DNA of 64,000 bases from Lutibacter litoralis (GTDB lineage: Bacteria; Bacteroidota; Bacteroidia; Flavobacteriales; Flavobacteriaceae), in the NCBI RefSeq assembly GCF_014646675.1, contig NZ_BMNS01000006.1:62001-126000 (forward strand), given 5' to 3'. The notes under the pieces are model-generated. The model saw nothing but the letters and a program-made list of their open reading frames with translations, searched no databases and was not told where the DNA came from. Of the stretch, positions 36,401 through 45,503 are shown piece by piece. The translations under genes were made by a program, and so were the position numbers. Position 1 is the first letter of the stretch, and the number at the start of each line of letters is the position of its first letter.

Positions 36401-37302
36401 TATGATTTGTTGTTGGTTAGTGTTAAAAATTGTTGTTCTAAACTAGGCTTGCGTTTTACTAAATGAGATAAAACAACATTGTTTTTAAACAAATAATTAT
36501 TAATTTCTGAAGCAGAAATAGGTTTGCTTAGTGTAGCTATAATGGTGTTTTCTTCTTCTTTTATAGCAGAAATCCCTTCAAATTGACTTAAAACTTCGAG
36601 TAGTTTGGATGAGTCGGATTCAACTTTTAATTCGAATAAGCCATGAGAAGCAGTCATTTCATCAACACTACCAGAATATAACTTAAGTCCTTCTCGAATT
36701 ACAACAACGTGGGTGCATACTTTTTCAACTTCATCTAATAAATGAGAAGCTAATAAAATAGTAGTTCCATTAGCAGCAATATTTTTAATAATCTCACGAA
36801 TTTCGTGAATCCCTTGCGGATCTAAACCATTTGTAGGTTCATCCAAAATCAAAATTTCTGGATCGTTTAGTAGGGCAGAAGCAATTGCTAAACGCTGCTT
36901 CATTCCTAAAGAAAAGGTTCTAAACTTGCTATTTCTACGTTCAAATAAATTGACAGTTTTTAGTTTTTCTTCAATCTTAGTAGTTGGAATTTCTTTAATT
37001 TTACAGACCAATTGCAAATTTTGAATAGCCGTCATATAAGGATAAAAATTAGGTCGCTCAATTATAGCTCCTACTTTTTTTAAGGCTTGGTGCGTTGATA
37101 TTTTACCATCAAACCAGCTAAATTCGCCAGAAGTTTTATTTACAACATTTAAAATAATTCCTAAGGTTGTTGATTTTCCACTTCCGTTTGGACCTAGAAT
37201 ACCATAAATTGCACCTTTCTTAATATCAAAAGATAAATTATTTACAGCATGTATTTTTCCGAATTTTTTATTTAGATTTTTTAGAGAGAGAATAGTTTCC
37301 AA
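36400..37302 (-). CDS. ABC transporter ATP-binding protein
   Basis: A 300-residue ATPase: Walker A GPNGSGKST (37-45), signature SLGMKQRLAIA (131-141), Walker B ILILDEPTNGLDP (150-162) and the H-loop ASH. The C-terminal 90 residues are an extra beta domain as in NatA/BcrA-type exporters of lipids, antibiotics or sodium. It drives the permease encoded immediately downstream. It is divergent from the conserved protein gene at 37391. Confidence 0.88.
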   Translation of the reverse strand: METILSLKNLNKKFGKIHAVNNLSFDIKKGAIYGILGPNGSGKSTTLGIILNVVNKTSGEFSWFDGKISTHQALKKVGAIIERPNFYPYMTAIQNLQLVCKIKEIPTTKIEEKLKTVNLFERRNSKFRTFSLGMKQRLAIASALLNDPEILILDEPTNGLDPQGIHEIREIIKNIAANGTTILLASHLLDEVEKVCTHVVVIREGLKLYSGSVDEMTASHGLFELKVESDSSKLLEVLSQFEGISAIKEEENTIIATLSKPISASEINNYLFKNNVVLSHLVKRKPSLEQQFLTLTNNKS

Positions 37303-37362
37303 TATAAAATAGTTTTTATAAAATTAAGACGACGATTATTTAAATTTGTTACAGCAATATAG

Positions 37363-37370
37363 TAAATTTG
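37363..37370 (+). promoter_or_regulatory. TAAATTTG box before the 354-residue protein gene
   Basis: An exact TAnnTTTG match ends 20 bases before the ATG at 37391; a second copy of TAAATTTG lies at 37341-37348. Which of the two is used cannot be told. Confidence 0.45.
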
Positions 37371-37390
37371 AATTTTAGAAGCAATTTAGA

Positions 37391-38455
37391 ATGGAAGAAC
37401 AAAAATTAATTTCACAAAAAAAACCAGCATATCCAATTAACGAGCAACTGTATGATTATTTAACAGAATACAATAGAAGTATTAAAATTCCTGTTTTTTA
37501 TGATGACTTATTACGTTTTGCAGGCGCTATTGTTGTGTATGATAAAAATGGAGAAGATACTTTGTGGGTGCGGGTGTATTACGCAGAATATGAACGTGAT
37601 GAAATTGATTTAAGTTTAAAACGCATGTATTTAATACTGCATGGTGATGGAAGTGAAGATTCCTTACCGTTTTTAACTGTAGATGCCATAGATTATTGCA
37701 CATTTGGAAACTCGAAACCTTTTAGAATTAAAATTAGAAATATTTTAAATGATAACCATACGTACTTATATATTAAGAAAGCAGATGCATCGAGGGTTTA
37801 TGGTTTGGAGTTAGAACATATATTATCACCAAATAATATCAATTTTTTAGTGTATAAAGATACACTGATTGAAGAACATGTTTTGGGAATTCCAGGCGAT
37901 CAATTTTTGGTTGAAAACTTAAATACAGTTTCTGAAAGTGGTAAAAAAAGGCTTTCTAAAGAGTTTGTAAAGTTTAACGAACGTTGTATGATTCGTTTGT
38001 TGGGTGATATGCGTAGTTATAATTATGTAATTGTTGCTTCGTACGATTTTGACCAAGTAGAATATAGAATTAGGGCAATGGATTTTGACCAACAAAGTTT
38101 TGAAGGTAATTTAAAAGTTTATTTTCCTCAATATTTTAAAGAAAATTATCCGTTTGTTAAAATGGTTTCAGACAACTTACAAAATGAATCAGTTGAACAA
38201 TACAAGAAAGAAGAACGTTCTGCAATTGCAAGAAGACTTAGAGGTTCTCAAGAACGTATTAATGATTTATTAGCGTGTATGAAAAATGATAGAATTTCTA
38301 CACAAGAAAAAACGGATGAACTAAAAATGGACTTGTATAATTATACCTTAGATATGGATTTTAAAAAATGCAATACTATGGGTGAGATTTTAAAAGTTGC
38401 TTTTGATTTTGTTACTAGAAATTACGAAAATGTAAATACGTATATTATTAGGTAA
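37391..38455 (+). CDS. Conserved flavobacterial protein of unknown function
   Basis: 354 residues, soluble, no signal peptide, no membrane helix. I do not recognise a named domain. Notable segments are LWVRVYYAEYERDEIDLSLKRMYLILHGDGS, GIPGDQFL, and SYNYVIVASYDFDQVEYRIRAMDFDQQSFEG followed by a lysine/arginine-rich helix RSAIARRLRGSQERINDLL. The overall look, with a DFDQ pair in the middle, could suggest a nucleotide- or phosphate-handling fold, but no catalytic motif is clear. It is divergent from the ABC transporter and convergent with the TnpR-family gene. Confidence 0.6.
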   Translation: MEEQKLISQKKPAYPINEQLYDYLTEYNRSIKIPVFYDDLLRFAGAIVVYDKNGEDTLWVRVYYAEYERDEIDLSLKRMYLILHGDGSEDSLPFLTVDAIDYCTFGNSKPFRIKIRNILNDNHTYLYIKKADASRVYGLELEHILSPNNINFLVYKDTLIEEHVLGIPGDQFLVENLNTVSESGKKRLSKEFVKFNERCMIRLLGDMRSYNYVIVASYDFDQVEYRIRAMDFDQQSFEGNLKVYFPQYFKENYPFVKMVSDNLQNESVEQYKKEERSAIARRLRGSQERINDLLACMKNDRISTQEKTDELKMDLYNYTLDMDFKKCNTMGEILKVAFDFVTRNYENVNTYIIR

Positions 38456-38498
38456 AAGTATTGAAGGGTTAAAGCCAAATGTTTACAGTTGCTTTTTG

Positions 38499-39002
38499 TT
38501 AATAATTGTCAAAATCAATATTATCTATGTCTTCAAAATTATTTTTATCATCAAAAGCGTCATAATCATCTTTTTCAGAATCTTCACCTATAAATTGTTT
38601 TTCTGGTGCTTCGTCTGGTGTATTTCCAAAGGAAAGGGCAATTAGTGGCAAGTTTTCATTAATATCGTCTATAATCTCAGTTAATTCCAAAAAGAAAGTC
38701 CACATAGAGAAGAAATCATAAATATAAATAAGTTTATCTCCTTCCTTTTTTAAAACCATTGAAGTGATACAATTTGACATAGAAAAAGAGTTTTCATTTT
38801 CAGACATATCAAATAAAGGAATTTCTTCACCTTGTTCCCAAGTAGCATCGGTCAAATAAAAAGAAGCCATTTCTTGCCCTTTAAATCCAAACGATTTTGC
38901 TATTGTAAAGTGCAATTCTTCTAAATTAATAGCTTCATTTACAATAATGTCTCTAAAAACATCTTGCTCAACATCTAATATTACTCTAATTTTATATGCC
39001 AT
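38499..39002 (-). CDS. IS1096 passenger TnpR / pRiA4b ORF-3 family protein
   Basis: 167 residues. The first 120 (MAYKIRVILDVEQDVFRDI, ELHFTIAKSFGFKGQEMASFYLTD, LIYIYDFFSMWTFFLELTEI) match the small family named after an IS1096 passenger and plasmid pRiA4b ORF-3, known as stand-alone genes in Bacteroidota. The tail from about 135 is very acidic (DSEKDDYDAFDD). Despite the name there is no sign of a mobile element here: no transposase, ends or duplications. Function unknown. Confidence 0.75.
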   Translation of the reverse strand: MAYKIRVILDVEQDVFRDIIVNEAINLEELHFTIAKSFGFKGQEMASFYLTDATWEQGEEIPLFDMSENENSFSMSNCITSMVLKKEGDKLIYIYDFFSMWTFFLELTEIIDDINENLPLIALSFGNTPDEAPEKQFIGEDSEKDDYDAFDDKNNFEDIDNIDFDNY

Positions 39003-39024
39003 TTTATACGGTACAATTTATTTG

Positions 39025-39032
39025 CAAAGGTA
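39025..39032 (-). promoter_or_regulatory. -7 box of the TnpR-family gene
   Basis: On the minus strand TACCTTTG, 22 bases before the ATG at 39002; an exact TAnnTTTG match. Confidence 0.5.
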
Positions 39033-39080
39033 GTATTTAAAGTTTTAATTCTTATTTTTACCAATCTAATTTTTATAAAT

Positions 39081-39509
39081 ATGAATACTAAAGAAGAAGC
39101 TTTAAATAAGCTAAAGGTTTTAAATAAGATGTGTGAAAACACCTTAAACGAAACTCTAAATATAAAATATATTGATTTAGGTGAAGATTTTTTAGTTGCC
39201 AGAATGCCTGTAGATTCTAGAGTACACCAACCAGATGGAATTTTAAATGGTGGTGCAACTATGGCTTTGGCAGAAAGTGTTGGAAGTCCAACCTCAATGT
39301 TAGCAATAGATATGGATAAATATAGTGTGCGCGGTATTGAATTTTCTGCAAATCATTTACGAAGTGTTAAAAAAGGATTTGTTACCGCTACGGCAAAAAT
39401 TATTCATAAAGGAAAAACACTACATTTGGTTGAAATTAAGATTGAAGATGATAGAGGTAGATTGATTTCTATTTGTAAAATAACCAACTATATTTTAGCA
39501 AAAAGATAA
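39081..39509 (+). CDS. Hotdog-fold thioesterase, probable DHNA-CoA hydrolase
   Basis: A 142-residue PaaI/MenI-type hotdog protein with RVHQPDGILNGGATMALAESVGS (68-90), which carries the catalytic Glu and oxyanion glycines. It lies 35 bases before menF and near menD and menB, so hydrolysis of 1,4-dihydroxy-2-naphthoyl-CoA in menaquinone synthesis is the likely job. A general acyl-CoA thioesterase role remains possible from sequence alone. Confidence 0.82.
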   Translation: MNTKEEALNKLKVLNKMCENTLNETLNIKYIDLGEDFLVARMPVDSRVHQPDGILNGGATMALAESVGSPTSMLAIDMDKYSVRGIEFSANHLRSVKKGFVTATAKIIHKGKTLHLVEIKIEDDRGRLISICKITNYILAKR

Positions 39510-39544
39510 AAAAATTAAGAACATTTACTACACCCTTCAAATTA

Positions 39545-40618
39545 ATGAGTTTAAGCAGTAATATTGATACTTTTTTTGAAAAAATTAATGATGTTTACAA
39601 CACGAGTGTACCGTTTGTTGTTTTTAGAAAACCAAACGACACAAAAATTACTGCATTGTATCAAAATTCATCAGCTCTTTATTTATTAAAATCATTTGAA
39701 GAGTCAGGTTTTATTTTTTCACCATTTAATAAAAACGAATCTAAAATATTATTACCGTCTAATAACTGTAATAAATTTTCTGCTGTGATAGAAAAGGATT
39801 TCAACGTTTCTAAAATCGTATCAGAATTTAAATTTGATGAAAACTTAGAAGCTAAGAATCAGCACATGTCAATAGTACAAGATGCTATAGACTTTATACA
39901 TACTAATCAAGCAAAAAAAATAGTTTTATCAAGAGGAGAGAAAGTTTCTTGTAATGAGATTGAAGTTTTTAATGTGTTAAAAAAAATGCTAAATAGTTAT
40001 AAAAATGCTTTTGTTTATTTATGGTTTCATCCGAAGGTTGGTTTGTGGATGGGAGCAACACCAGAGCGTTTAATAAGCATTGATAAACAACTTAATTTAA
40101 AAACAATGGCACTGGCAGGAACACAAAAATTCAATGGAACCCTGGAAGTAAAATGGGAAGAAAAAGAATTATTAGAACAACAGTATGTAACAGATTATAT
40201 TTTAGAGAATATAAAAGATAATACTTACAAAATAGAAACTAAAGGTCCTTATACAACAAAAGCAGGAAGTTTATTGCATTTACTCACAGATATTTCCGCA
40301 ACTTTAAAAGCACCAAATTTATTGGGTAATTTAATTAATGCTTTGCATCCAACACCTGCAATTTGCGGAATTCCTCAAAATATAGCTACAGAATTTATTT
40401 TGAAAAATGAAAACTATAATAGAGCATTTTATTCGGGATATTTAGGAGAATTAAACATAAATGATGCTACCAATTTATTTGTAAACTTAAGGTGTATGCA
40501 AATTAAGGAAAACAAAGCAAATCTCTATATTGGAGGCGGTATTACAAATAAAAGTATTGCAGAAAATGAATGGGATGAAACTGTTGCTAAGGCTGAAATA
40601 ATGAAGCAAGTGTTGTAA
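39545..40618 (+). CDS. menF: Isochorismate synthase
   Basis: A 357-residue chorismate-binding enzyme that turns chorismate into isochorismate, the first step of menaquinone synthesis. Motifs: KKIVLSRGEKV, FVYLWFHPKVGLWMGATPERLI, MALAGTQ, and LHPTPAICGIPQ..A and GYLGELN with the metal-binding Glu, ending IGGGITNKSIAENEWDET. It sits 35 bases after the thioesterase gene; menD follows 260 bases later from its own promoter. The short N-terminus is usual in Flavobacteriia. Confidence 0.92.
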   Translation: MSLSSNIDTFFEKINDVYNTSVPFVVFRKPNDTKITALYQNSSALYLLKSFEESGFIFSPFNKNESKILLPSNNCNKFSAVIEKDFNVSKIVSEFKFDENLEAKNQHMSIVQDAIDFIHTNQAKKIVLSRGEKVSCNEIEVFNVLKKMLNSYKNAFVYLWFHPKVGLWMGATPERLISIDKQLNLKTMALAGTQKFNGTLEVKWEEKELLEQQYVTDYILENIKDNTYKIETKGPYTTKAGSLLHLLTDISATLKAPNLLGNLINALHPTPAICGIPQNIATEFILKNENYNRAFYSGYLGELNINDATNLFVNLRCMQIKENKANLYIGGGITNKSIAENEWDETVAKAEIMKQVL

Positions 40619-40846
40619 AAGATGAAACACTAAATTTAAAGTATTTATTACAGCATTTAAATTCTAGATGTGTTGTGGGGTAACATATTAGAATAACTTT
40701 CATTAATTAATTTCAAATAATTCAACTAAAAACTTAGCATTTCATGTTTTTATTATTTAAAGTTACAATGAACGAGTTCAATTTTTAATGATAATAATCA
40801 AGAACGTATCTTGTTTTATTTCATAAAAAATCACAATAACTTTATG

Positions 40847-40854
40847 TACCTTTG
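40847..40854 (+). promoter_or_regulatory. -7 box of menD
   Basis: TACCTTTG ends 24 bases before the ATG at 40879. The rest of the 260-base gap after menF shows nothing else recognisable. Confidence 0.5.
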
Positions 40855-40878
40855 CATTTTTAAAAAACTTAAAATTAA

Positions 40879-42543
40879 ATGCCACAATTTCCTAAAAACG
40901 AATTGGCTCAAATTGTTATAGCATCTTGTATTGCTAATGGAATATCGCATGTTGTAATTTCTCCAGGTTCTAGAAACGCCCCATTAACTATAGGTTTTAC
41001 CAATTCTTCTGCTATAAAAACTTATAGTATTGTTGATGAGCGCTGTGCTGCATTTTTTGCCATGGGAATTGCACAACAATTACAAAAGCCAGTTGCAATT
41101 GTTTGTACTTCGGGCTCGGCACTTTTAAATTATTATCCAGCAATTGCAGAAGCTTTTTATAGTAATATTCCTTTAGTGGTTATTTCAGCCGACAGACCTG
41201 CGCATTTAATTGATATTGGTGATGGACAAACAATACGCCAAGAGCACGTATTTGAAAATCATATTTTAGCATCTATTAGTTTAAATGAGAACCTTAATAT
41301 TGATGGTTCTATTAAAGAAATGATAGATGAAACTTTAAAAATTTCATTTCAGCAAAATGGGCCTGTGCATATAAATGTGCCTTTTAATGAGCCTTTGTAT
41401 GAAACAACAAATAAATTAATATATTTTGAACCAATTTTAAATAATTTTGAAGAAGCTCCTTTAGATGTAGATTATTTAGAAAAATTTGCAGCAATTTGGA
41501 ATACTTCAAAAAGAAAAATGGTATTAGTAGGTGCTAATTACCCTAGTGAATTGTTACAAATTCAGCTAGAACATTTAACTAAAGATCCATCGGTGTTGGT
41601 ATTGATAGAAAATACAGCAAATGTTTCAAATTCAAAATTTATTAATAGTATAGATAAATTAATCTTTCCTTTGGAAGATGACGAATTATCACATTTTCAA
41701 CCAGATATTTTATTGAGTTTAGGAGGTTTAATCGTTTCAAAAAAAATTAAACAGCATCTAAGAAAATTAAAGCCAAAACATCATTGGCATATAGATGCTA
41801 TAAAAGCATATGACACCTTTTTTAGTTTAAATCACCATTTTAAAATTTCACCAGAACTATTTTTTAGCCAGTTTTTCTTTTTAACCAAACCATTAGAGAG
41901 TGATTATCAAGAATTTTGGCTTCAAAAAAAGGCAAAACGTTTAAAAAAACATCATAAATTTTTAGATGATTGTAAGTTTTCAGATTTAAAAGTAATTGAT
42001 AGCGTATTAAAATCTATTCCAGTAAATTCACAATTGCAAATTGGTAATAGTTCTATAATTCGTTACACACAATTATTTGAAATAAATAAAACGCTACCTG
42101 TATTTTGTAATAGAGGAACTAGTGGAATTGATGGGAGTACAAGTACTGCTATTGGGGCTGCAACTGCTGTAAAAGAAAATACGATTTTTATAACAGGAGA
42201 TATTAGTTTTTTTTACGATAGCAATGCACTCTGGAATGGCTATATTCCGAAAAATTTTAGAATTATTTTAATTAATAATAATGGAGGAGGAATTTTTAGG
42301 TTTATTCCTGGGCCAAAAGAATCTAGTGCCTTGGATTATTTTGAAGCACCGCACAATTTAACAGCTGAACATTTATGTAAAATGTATAATTTTGATTATA
42401 CGGCTGCTACGAATAAAGATAAATTAGAAAAAGAACTTAACAGTTTTTATAATGCAAGTGAAACTCCTAAATTATTAGAGATTTTTACACCAAGAGAAGA
42501 AAACGATTTAATATTAAAAGCATATTTCAACAATTTAAAATAA
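40879..42543 (+). CDS. menD: 2-succinyl-5-enolpyruvyl-6-hydroxy-3-cyclohexene-1-carboxylate synthase
   Basis: A 554-residue thiamine-diphosphate enzyme that adds the succinic semialdehyde unit from 2-oxoglutarate to isochorismate. The N-terminal ISPGSRNAPLTIGF and DERCAAFFAMGIAQ are MenD hallmarks (catalytic Glu in DER), and the TDP-magnesium motif runs from GDISFFYDSNALWNG (about 440) to NNNGGGIF. The next gene follows after seven bases. Together with menF, menB and the thioesterase it gives most of the pathway; menC, menE and menA are outside the window. Confidence 0.95.
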   Translation: MPQFPKNELAQIVIASCIANGISHVVISPGSRNAPLTIGFTNSSAIKTYSIVDERCAAFFAMGIAQQLQKPVAIVCTSGSALLNYYPAIAEAFYSNIPLVVISADRPAHLIDIGDGQTIRQEHVFENHILASISLNENLNIDGSIKEMIDETLKISFQQNGPVHINVPFNEPLYETTNKLIYFEPILNNFEEAPLDVDYLEKFAAIWNTSKRKMVLVGANYPSELLQIQLEHLTKDPSVLVLIENTANVSNSKFINSIDKLIFPLEDDELSHFQPDILLSLGGLIVSKKIKQHLRKLKPKHHWHIDAIKAYDTFFSLNHHFKISPELFFSQFFFLTKPLESDYQEFWLQKKAKRLKKHHKFLDDCKFSDLKVIDSVLKSIPVNSQLQIGNSSIIRYTQLFEINKTLPVFCNRGTSGIDGSTSTAIGAATAVKENTIFITGDISFFYDSNALWNGYIPKNFRIILINNNGGGIFRFIPGPKESSALDYFEAPHNLTAEHLCKMYNFDYTAATNKDKLEKELNSFYNASETPKLLEIFTPREENDLILKAYFNNLK

Positions 42544-42550
42544 AATAATT

Positions 42551-42964
42551 ATGGATTTAAAAGTGGGAGATAAAGTAGATTTAATTGTTGTTAGAAATAC
42601 GGCAATAGGATTTACAGTTTTAGTAAATGAAGAATTTGAAGGAATGCTTTATAAAAATGAATTATACCAAAAAATTGAAGAAGGTCAAAAGTTGGTAGGA
42701 TTTATAAAGAAAATACGAGATGATGAAAAGCTAGATGTAAGTTTACAAGCTGTTGGTTTTAAGCATACGATTGTTAAAAATGAAATTGCAATTTTAAATG
42801 CTTTAAGAAAAAATGATGGATTTTTAGCGTTGCACGACAAAAGTAGTCCAGATGAAATAAAATACCAATTAGGAATGAGTAAGAAGGCTTTTAAAAGTGC
42901 TATTGGAGGGTTGTTCCGTCAAAAATTAATTATTATTTCAGAGGAAGGAATAAAGTTTGTTTAG
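42551..42964 (+). CDS. S1 RNA-binding protein, half-length CvfB-like
   Basis: 137 residues: one S1 domain (VGDKVDLIVVRNTAIGFTVLVNEEFEGMLYK, residues 5-35 on) followed by the winged helix seen at the end of CvfB (LHDKSSPDEIKYQLGMSKKAFKSAIGGLFRQ). Full-length CvfB has about 280 residues with three S1-like domains, so the N-terminal half is missing here. The gap to menD is only seven bases with no extra coding sequence, so this is a short natural form rather than a broken gene. It may bind RNA or DNA. Confidence 0.75.
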   Translation: MDLKVGDKVDLIVVRNTAIGFTVLVNEEFEGMLYKNELYQKIEEGQKLVGFIKKIRDDEKLDVSLQAVGFKHTIVKNEIAILNALRKNDGFLALHDKSSPDEIKYQLGMSKKAFKSAIGGLFRQKLIIISEEGIKFV

Positions 42965-42980
42965 ATAATAAATATTTAAT

Positions 42981-43119
42981 AAAAAAAAGCTGTCTTAAAA
43001 GTAAAATTTACGTCAAACTGAACTTGATTCAGGTTCTCAAACTAATTGAATAGTAATATGATGAGATTCTGAAATAAATTCAAAATGAAGGGTTTAGATA
43101 CTTTAAGGTAGCTTTTTTT
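42981..43119. repeat. Compound palindromic element (terminator-like stem with inner REP-like repeat)
   Basis: Outer arms: AAAAAAGCTGTCTTAAAAG (about 42983-43001) face CTTTAAGGTAGCTTTTTT (43101-43118). Inside, GTCAAACTGAACTTGATTCAGG with TTCTCA (43012-43038) faces an imperfect reverse complement, ATGAGATTCTGAAATAAATTC (43060-43080) plus AAAATGA. This nested layout matches a kind of dispersed intergenic palindrome that I know from Flavobacteria. It also serves as a terminator for the menD transcript. Confidence 0.6.
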
Positions 43120-43134
43120 GTATTTATAAGAATA

Positions 43135-44292
43135 TTAAATCTTTAGGTCACTTTTTAAATCGTTACTCAATGCACTTTTATGTACTAAAACCGAGATGGT
43201 TTTAAGTCTAAAAAAAGCTTTACTCATATAAATATAGCCATTGTTTCCAATTTTCTCACCAATACTACCCCAAGAGTTTTTTACTTTGTAATATTCAGTT
43301 CCATTTTGGTCTTTTACCATTCCTACAATATGCATTAAATGATCGTCTGTGGTATTGTAATTTTCAAATTCTTGTTGTCTAAATCCTGGAGTAATTGTGT
43401 TTTCTTCAACAATATATGTTAAGCATTTTTCGTGTTCACCTAATTTTTTTGGAATTACAGCAACACCAAATTTTGAAGAAAAAGTTTTTTCGGAAACATC
43501 ACAATCTAATGCAACGGTATAACCTTGTTGTAGGGCATTGTCTGTTTCTAAAACTAGCTCATCTAAAGTAATATTATAAAAAAGACCGTTAGAAAAATTA
43601 TCAGGAATATTTAATACAAAACTTGAATTGTAAGGTTGGTGTTTGAATGAAGTTAAAGTAACATAATCTGATGCTTGTATGTTGGTTTTTTTTAAAAAAG
43701 TTTGCGGGTCATAGGTCATTCCTTCAAAATAAAAATCGTCAGGTATTTTACCTAAATGAATATCTAAAATAGAATCTACAGAAGTTCTCCAATTTGGATA
43801 CCGAGAATCTTTGTCATCTTTAATATAAGCATCTAAAACAACCTTTAATTCAGGAACTATTTTAGAATGATCGTGTTTTATCGCATCGTTGTGTAGTCCA
43901 GAATAGGCACCTTCAGGAACCAAACCATTTACTGCAATTGAGTTAAAAACATCGTGGGCTAAACCGCCTTCGCTAAACTGAATTTTACCTTGTCGCATAA
44001 CATAATTCCAAGCTTTATTTAAATAAGTGTGTCTTACGTTATACATTTCAGAAATATCGATCATTTCGCCAGAGGTTCTGTAGATTTCAGATTCTAAAAA
44101 AGAAGAAGTTGCATAGCTCCAGCAAGTTCCTGTATTTCCTTGACTTTTAACCGCAGAAGCTTCAATATCTATAATTGGAGTAAATTCATATTTTTGTTCA
44201 GTTGGCAATTTTACATTTACTACAGTGTCTTCTTGTGCATAAAAACATGTAGTTGAAATAAAAAGAATTAGGGTTAAATAAATGTTTCTCAT
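43135..44292 (-). CDS. Secreted papain-family (C1, PepC/bleomycin hydrolase type) peptidase
   Basis: 385 residues with a signal peptide (1-20, ending CFYAQ). The active site is complete: Cys57 in GNTGTCWSYA, His318 in DDHLMHIVG and Asn339 in KNSWG. The layout (EMYNVRHTYLNKA, large inserts, late His) is that of the bleomycin-hydrolase/PepC branch, but this one is exported, unlike the cytoplasmic PepC. It lies three bases after the stop of the esterase-like gene, in one minus-strand run from 49202 to 43135. Confidence 0.85.
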   Translation of the reverse strand: MRNIYLTLILFISTTCFYAQEDTVVNVKLPTEQKYEFTPIIDIEASAVKSQGNTGTCWSYATSSFLESEIYRTSGEMIDISEMYNVRHTYLNKAWNYVMRQGKIQFSEGGLAHDVFNSIAVNGLVPEGAYSGLHNDAIKHDHSKIVPELKVVLDAYIKDDKDSRYPNWRTSVDSILDIHLGKIPDDFYFEGMTYDPQTFLKKTNIQASDYVTLTSFKHQPYNSSFVLNIPDNFSNGLFYNITLDELVLETDNALQQGYTVALDCDVSEKTFSSKFGVAVIPKKLGEHEKCLTYIVEENTITPGFRQQEFENYNTTDDHLMHIVGMVKDQNGTEYYKVKNSWGSIGEKIGNNGYIYMSKAFFRLKTISVLVHKSALSNDLKSDLKI

Positions 44293-44295
44293 AAG

Positions 44296-45486
44296 TTAAT
44301 TATTTGGGTTTTGTTCAATATACATACCATCTCTTTTTTGAAGTACGCGTTCAATATTTTCATAATATCCATCAGAATTTGGATCTCCTTCAGGCAATTT
44401 CATATAGCCACTTTTGTAATACCTTAAGGCCATTTTATATTTTTTACCAGTTTCGTAATAGCGTCCAATATAATAATCTCCAATGGGTGATTCTTCGTAT
44501 AATTTATTAATCATTTCACCAAAGTTTTTTAAATAATCTCCATTTTCTTTATCTAAAATAATGGCTTCAACTGCAAAGATATCCTTTTCTCTAATTTTTA
44601 GATTACTTCCAAACAGGTATTCTATTTCTACATATTTATTTTCTAAATATGCAATGGCATCCGCTGGAGATAAATTTTTAATGTTGTTTTCAAATTCGTC
44701 TTTAGAAATAGAGGAATACATTTCAAAAATAAAAGCGAGCGCACTTGGAACAGATTGCCCTATTGCAGCAACTTTTGAGCTGTTTTCAAAAGCATCATAT
44801 TTATATTTAAACCTAATATTGTTTACACTTTTTAAAATAGTGTCTGTGTCTTTTATAATTTGTTCTTTTTCTTCGGTATTATCTTTATTATTAGATAAAT
44901 AATAATAAATATTTTCGTCCTTTATATTTGTAGATTTTTGGTGTAATAAAACAGGAATATCTAATGCATAATACGGACTTATATTTATAAATGCATTAAA
45001 AGTTGGATATTGCTCAATTAAAAAATAATTGGTAAAATTTGCTGTTAAAGTGTTGCCTACAATTGTTTTAAATGGTGAAATTCGATAATTTTCTTCGAGG
45101 TACTCTATTAATTCAATTTTAATAAACTGATAAAAAACCTCAGCTTCTTGGGTTGGTAAGCTATTTCCTTTTTGATAGCCACAATCTTCATATCTTTCTC
45201 CTTTGTAGTTCTGGTCAATCCCCACAATAATTTGCTCTGGTGCTTTATCTTTAGAAGCAAATAAAATGGAATTTCCAACATACATATCAAACAAATATTC
45301 TGCATCCAGAACAATTGTTAAAGGATACTGTTTAGAAGTCTCAAAAGTATAACTAGGAGGAACGTATATTTTTAAATACCGATCGTTTTGTAGTATTTCT
45401 GAATTAAATTTTTTAGTTTCAATATTTTGAGAAAAAAGAATTGTACTATTGAAAATTATTAAAATTGATAAAAGAATTTTTTTCAT
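44296..45486 (-). CDS. Esterase-fold protein without catalytic serine, with TPR-like tail
   Basis: 396 residues with a signal peptide (1-20, ending ILFSQ). The first 230 follow the putative esterase (Fes/IroE) fold: LKIYVPPSYTFETSKQYPLTIVLDAEYLFD, then a strand-turn TIVGNTLTANFTNYFLIEQ where active members have GHSxGG. Here the nucleophile site is Thr146 in GNTLT, so normal hydrolysis is unlikely. The tail (about 330-396; GDYYIGRYYETGKKYKMALRYYKSGY) looks like TPR repeats. It lies between the C1 peptidase and the phosphatase-barrel gene on the same strand. A binding or scaffold role is inferred. Confidence 0.7.
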   Translation of the reverse strand: MKKILLSILIIFNSTILFSQNIETKKFNSEILQNDRYLKIYVPPSYTFETSKQYPLTIVLDAEYLFDMYVGNSILFASKDKAPEQIIVGIDQNYKGERYEDCGYQKGNSLPTQEAEVFYQFIKIELIEYLEENYRISPFKTIVGNTLTANFTNYFLIEQYPTFNAFINISPYYALDIPVLLHQKSTNIKDENIYYYLSNNKDNTEEKEQIIKDTDTILKSVNNIRFKYKYDAFENSSKVAAIGQSVPSALAFIFEMYSSISKDEFENNIKNLSPADAIAYLENKYVEIEYLFGSNLKIREKDIFAVEAIILDKENGDYLKNFGEMINKLYEESPIGDYYIGRYYETGKKYKMALRYYKSGYMKLPEGDPNSDGYYENIERVLQKRDGMYIEQNPNN

Positions 45487-45503
45487 ATGTTTATAATATT
45501 TTT

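Noticed and set aside
38499-39002. TnpR-family protein as sign of a transposon
   Set aside because: Only the family name is linked to IS1096; there is no transposase, terminal repeat or target duplication around it.
42991-43100. tRNA or small structured RNA gene within the palindromic element
   Set aside because: No cloverleaf or conserved tRNA arm sequences; the pairing is that of nested inverted repeats.
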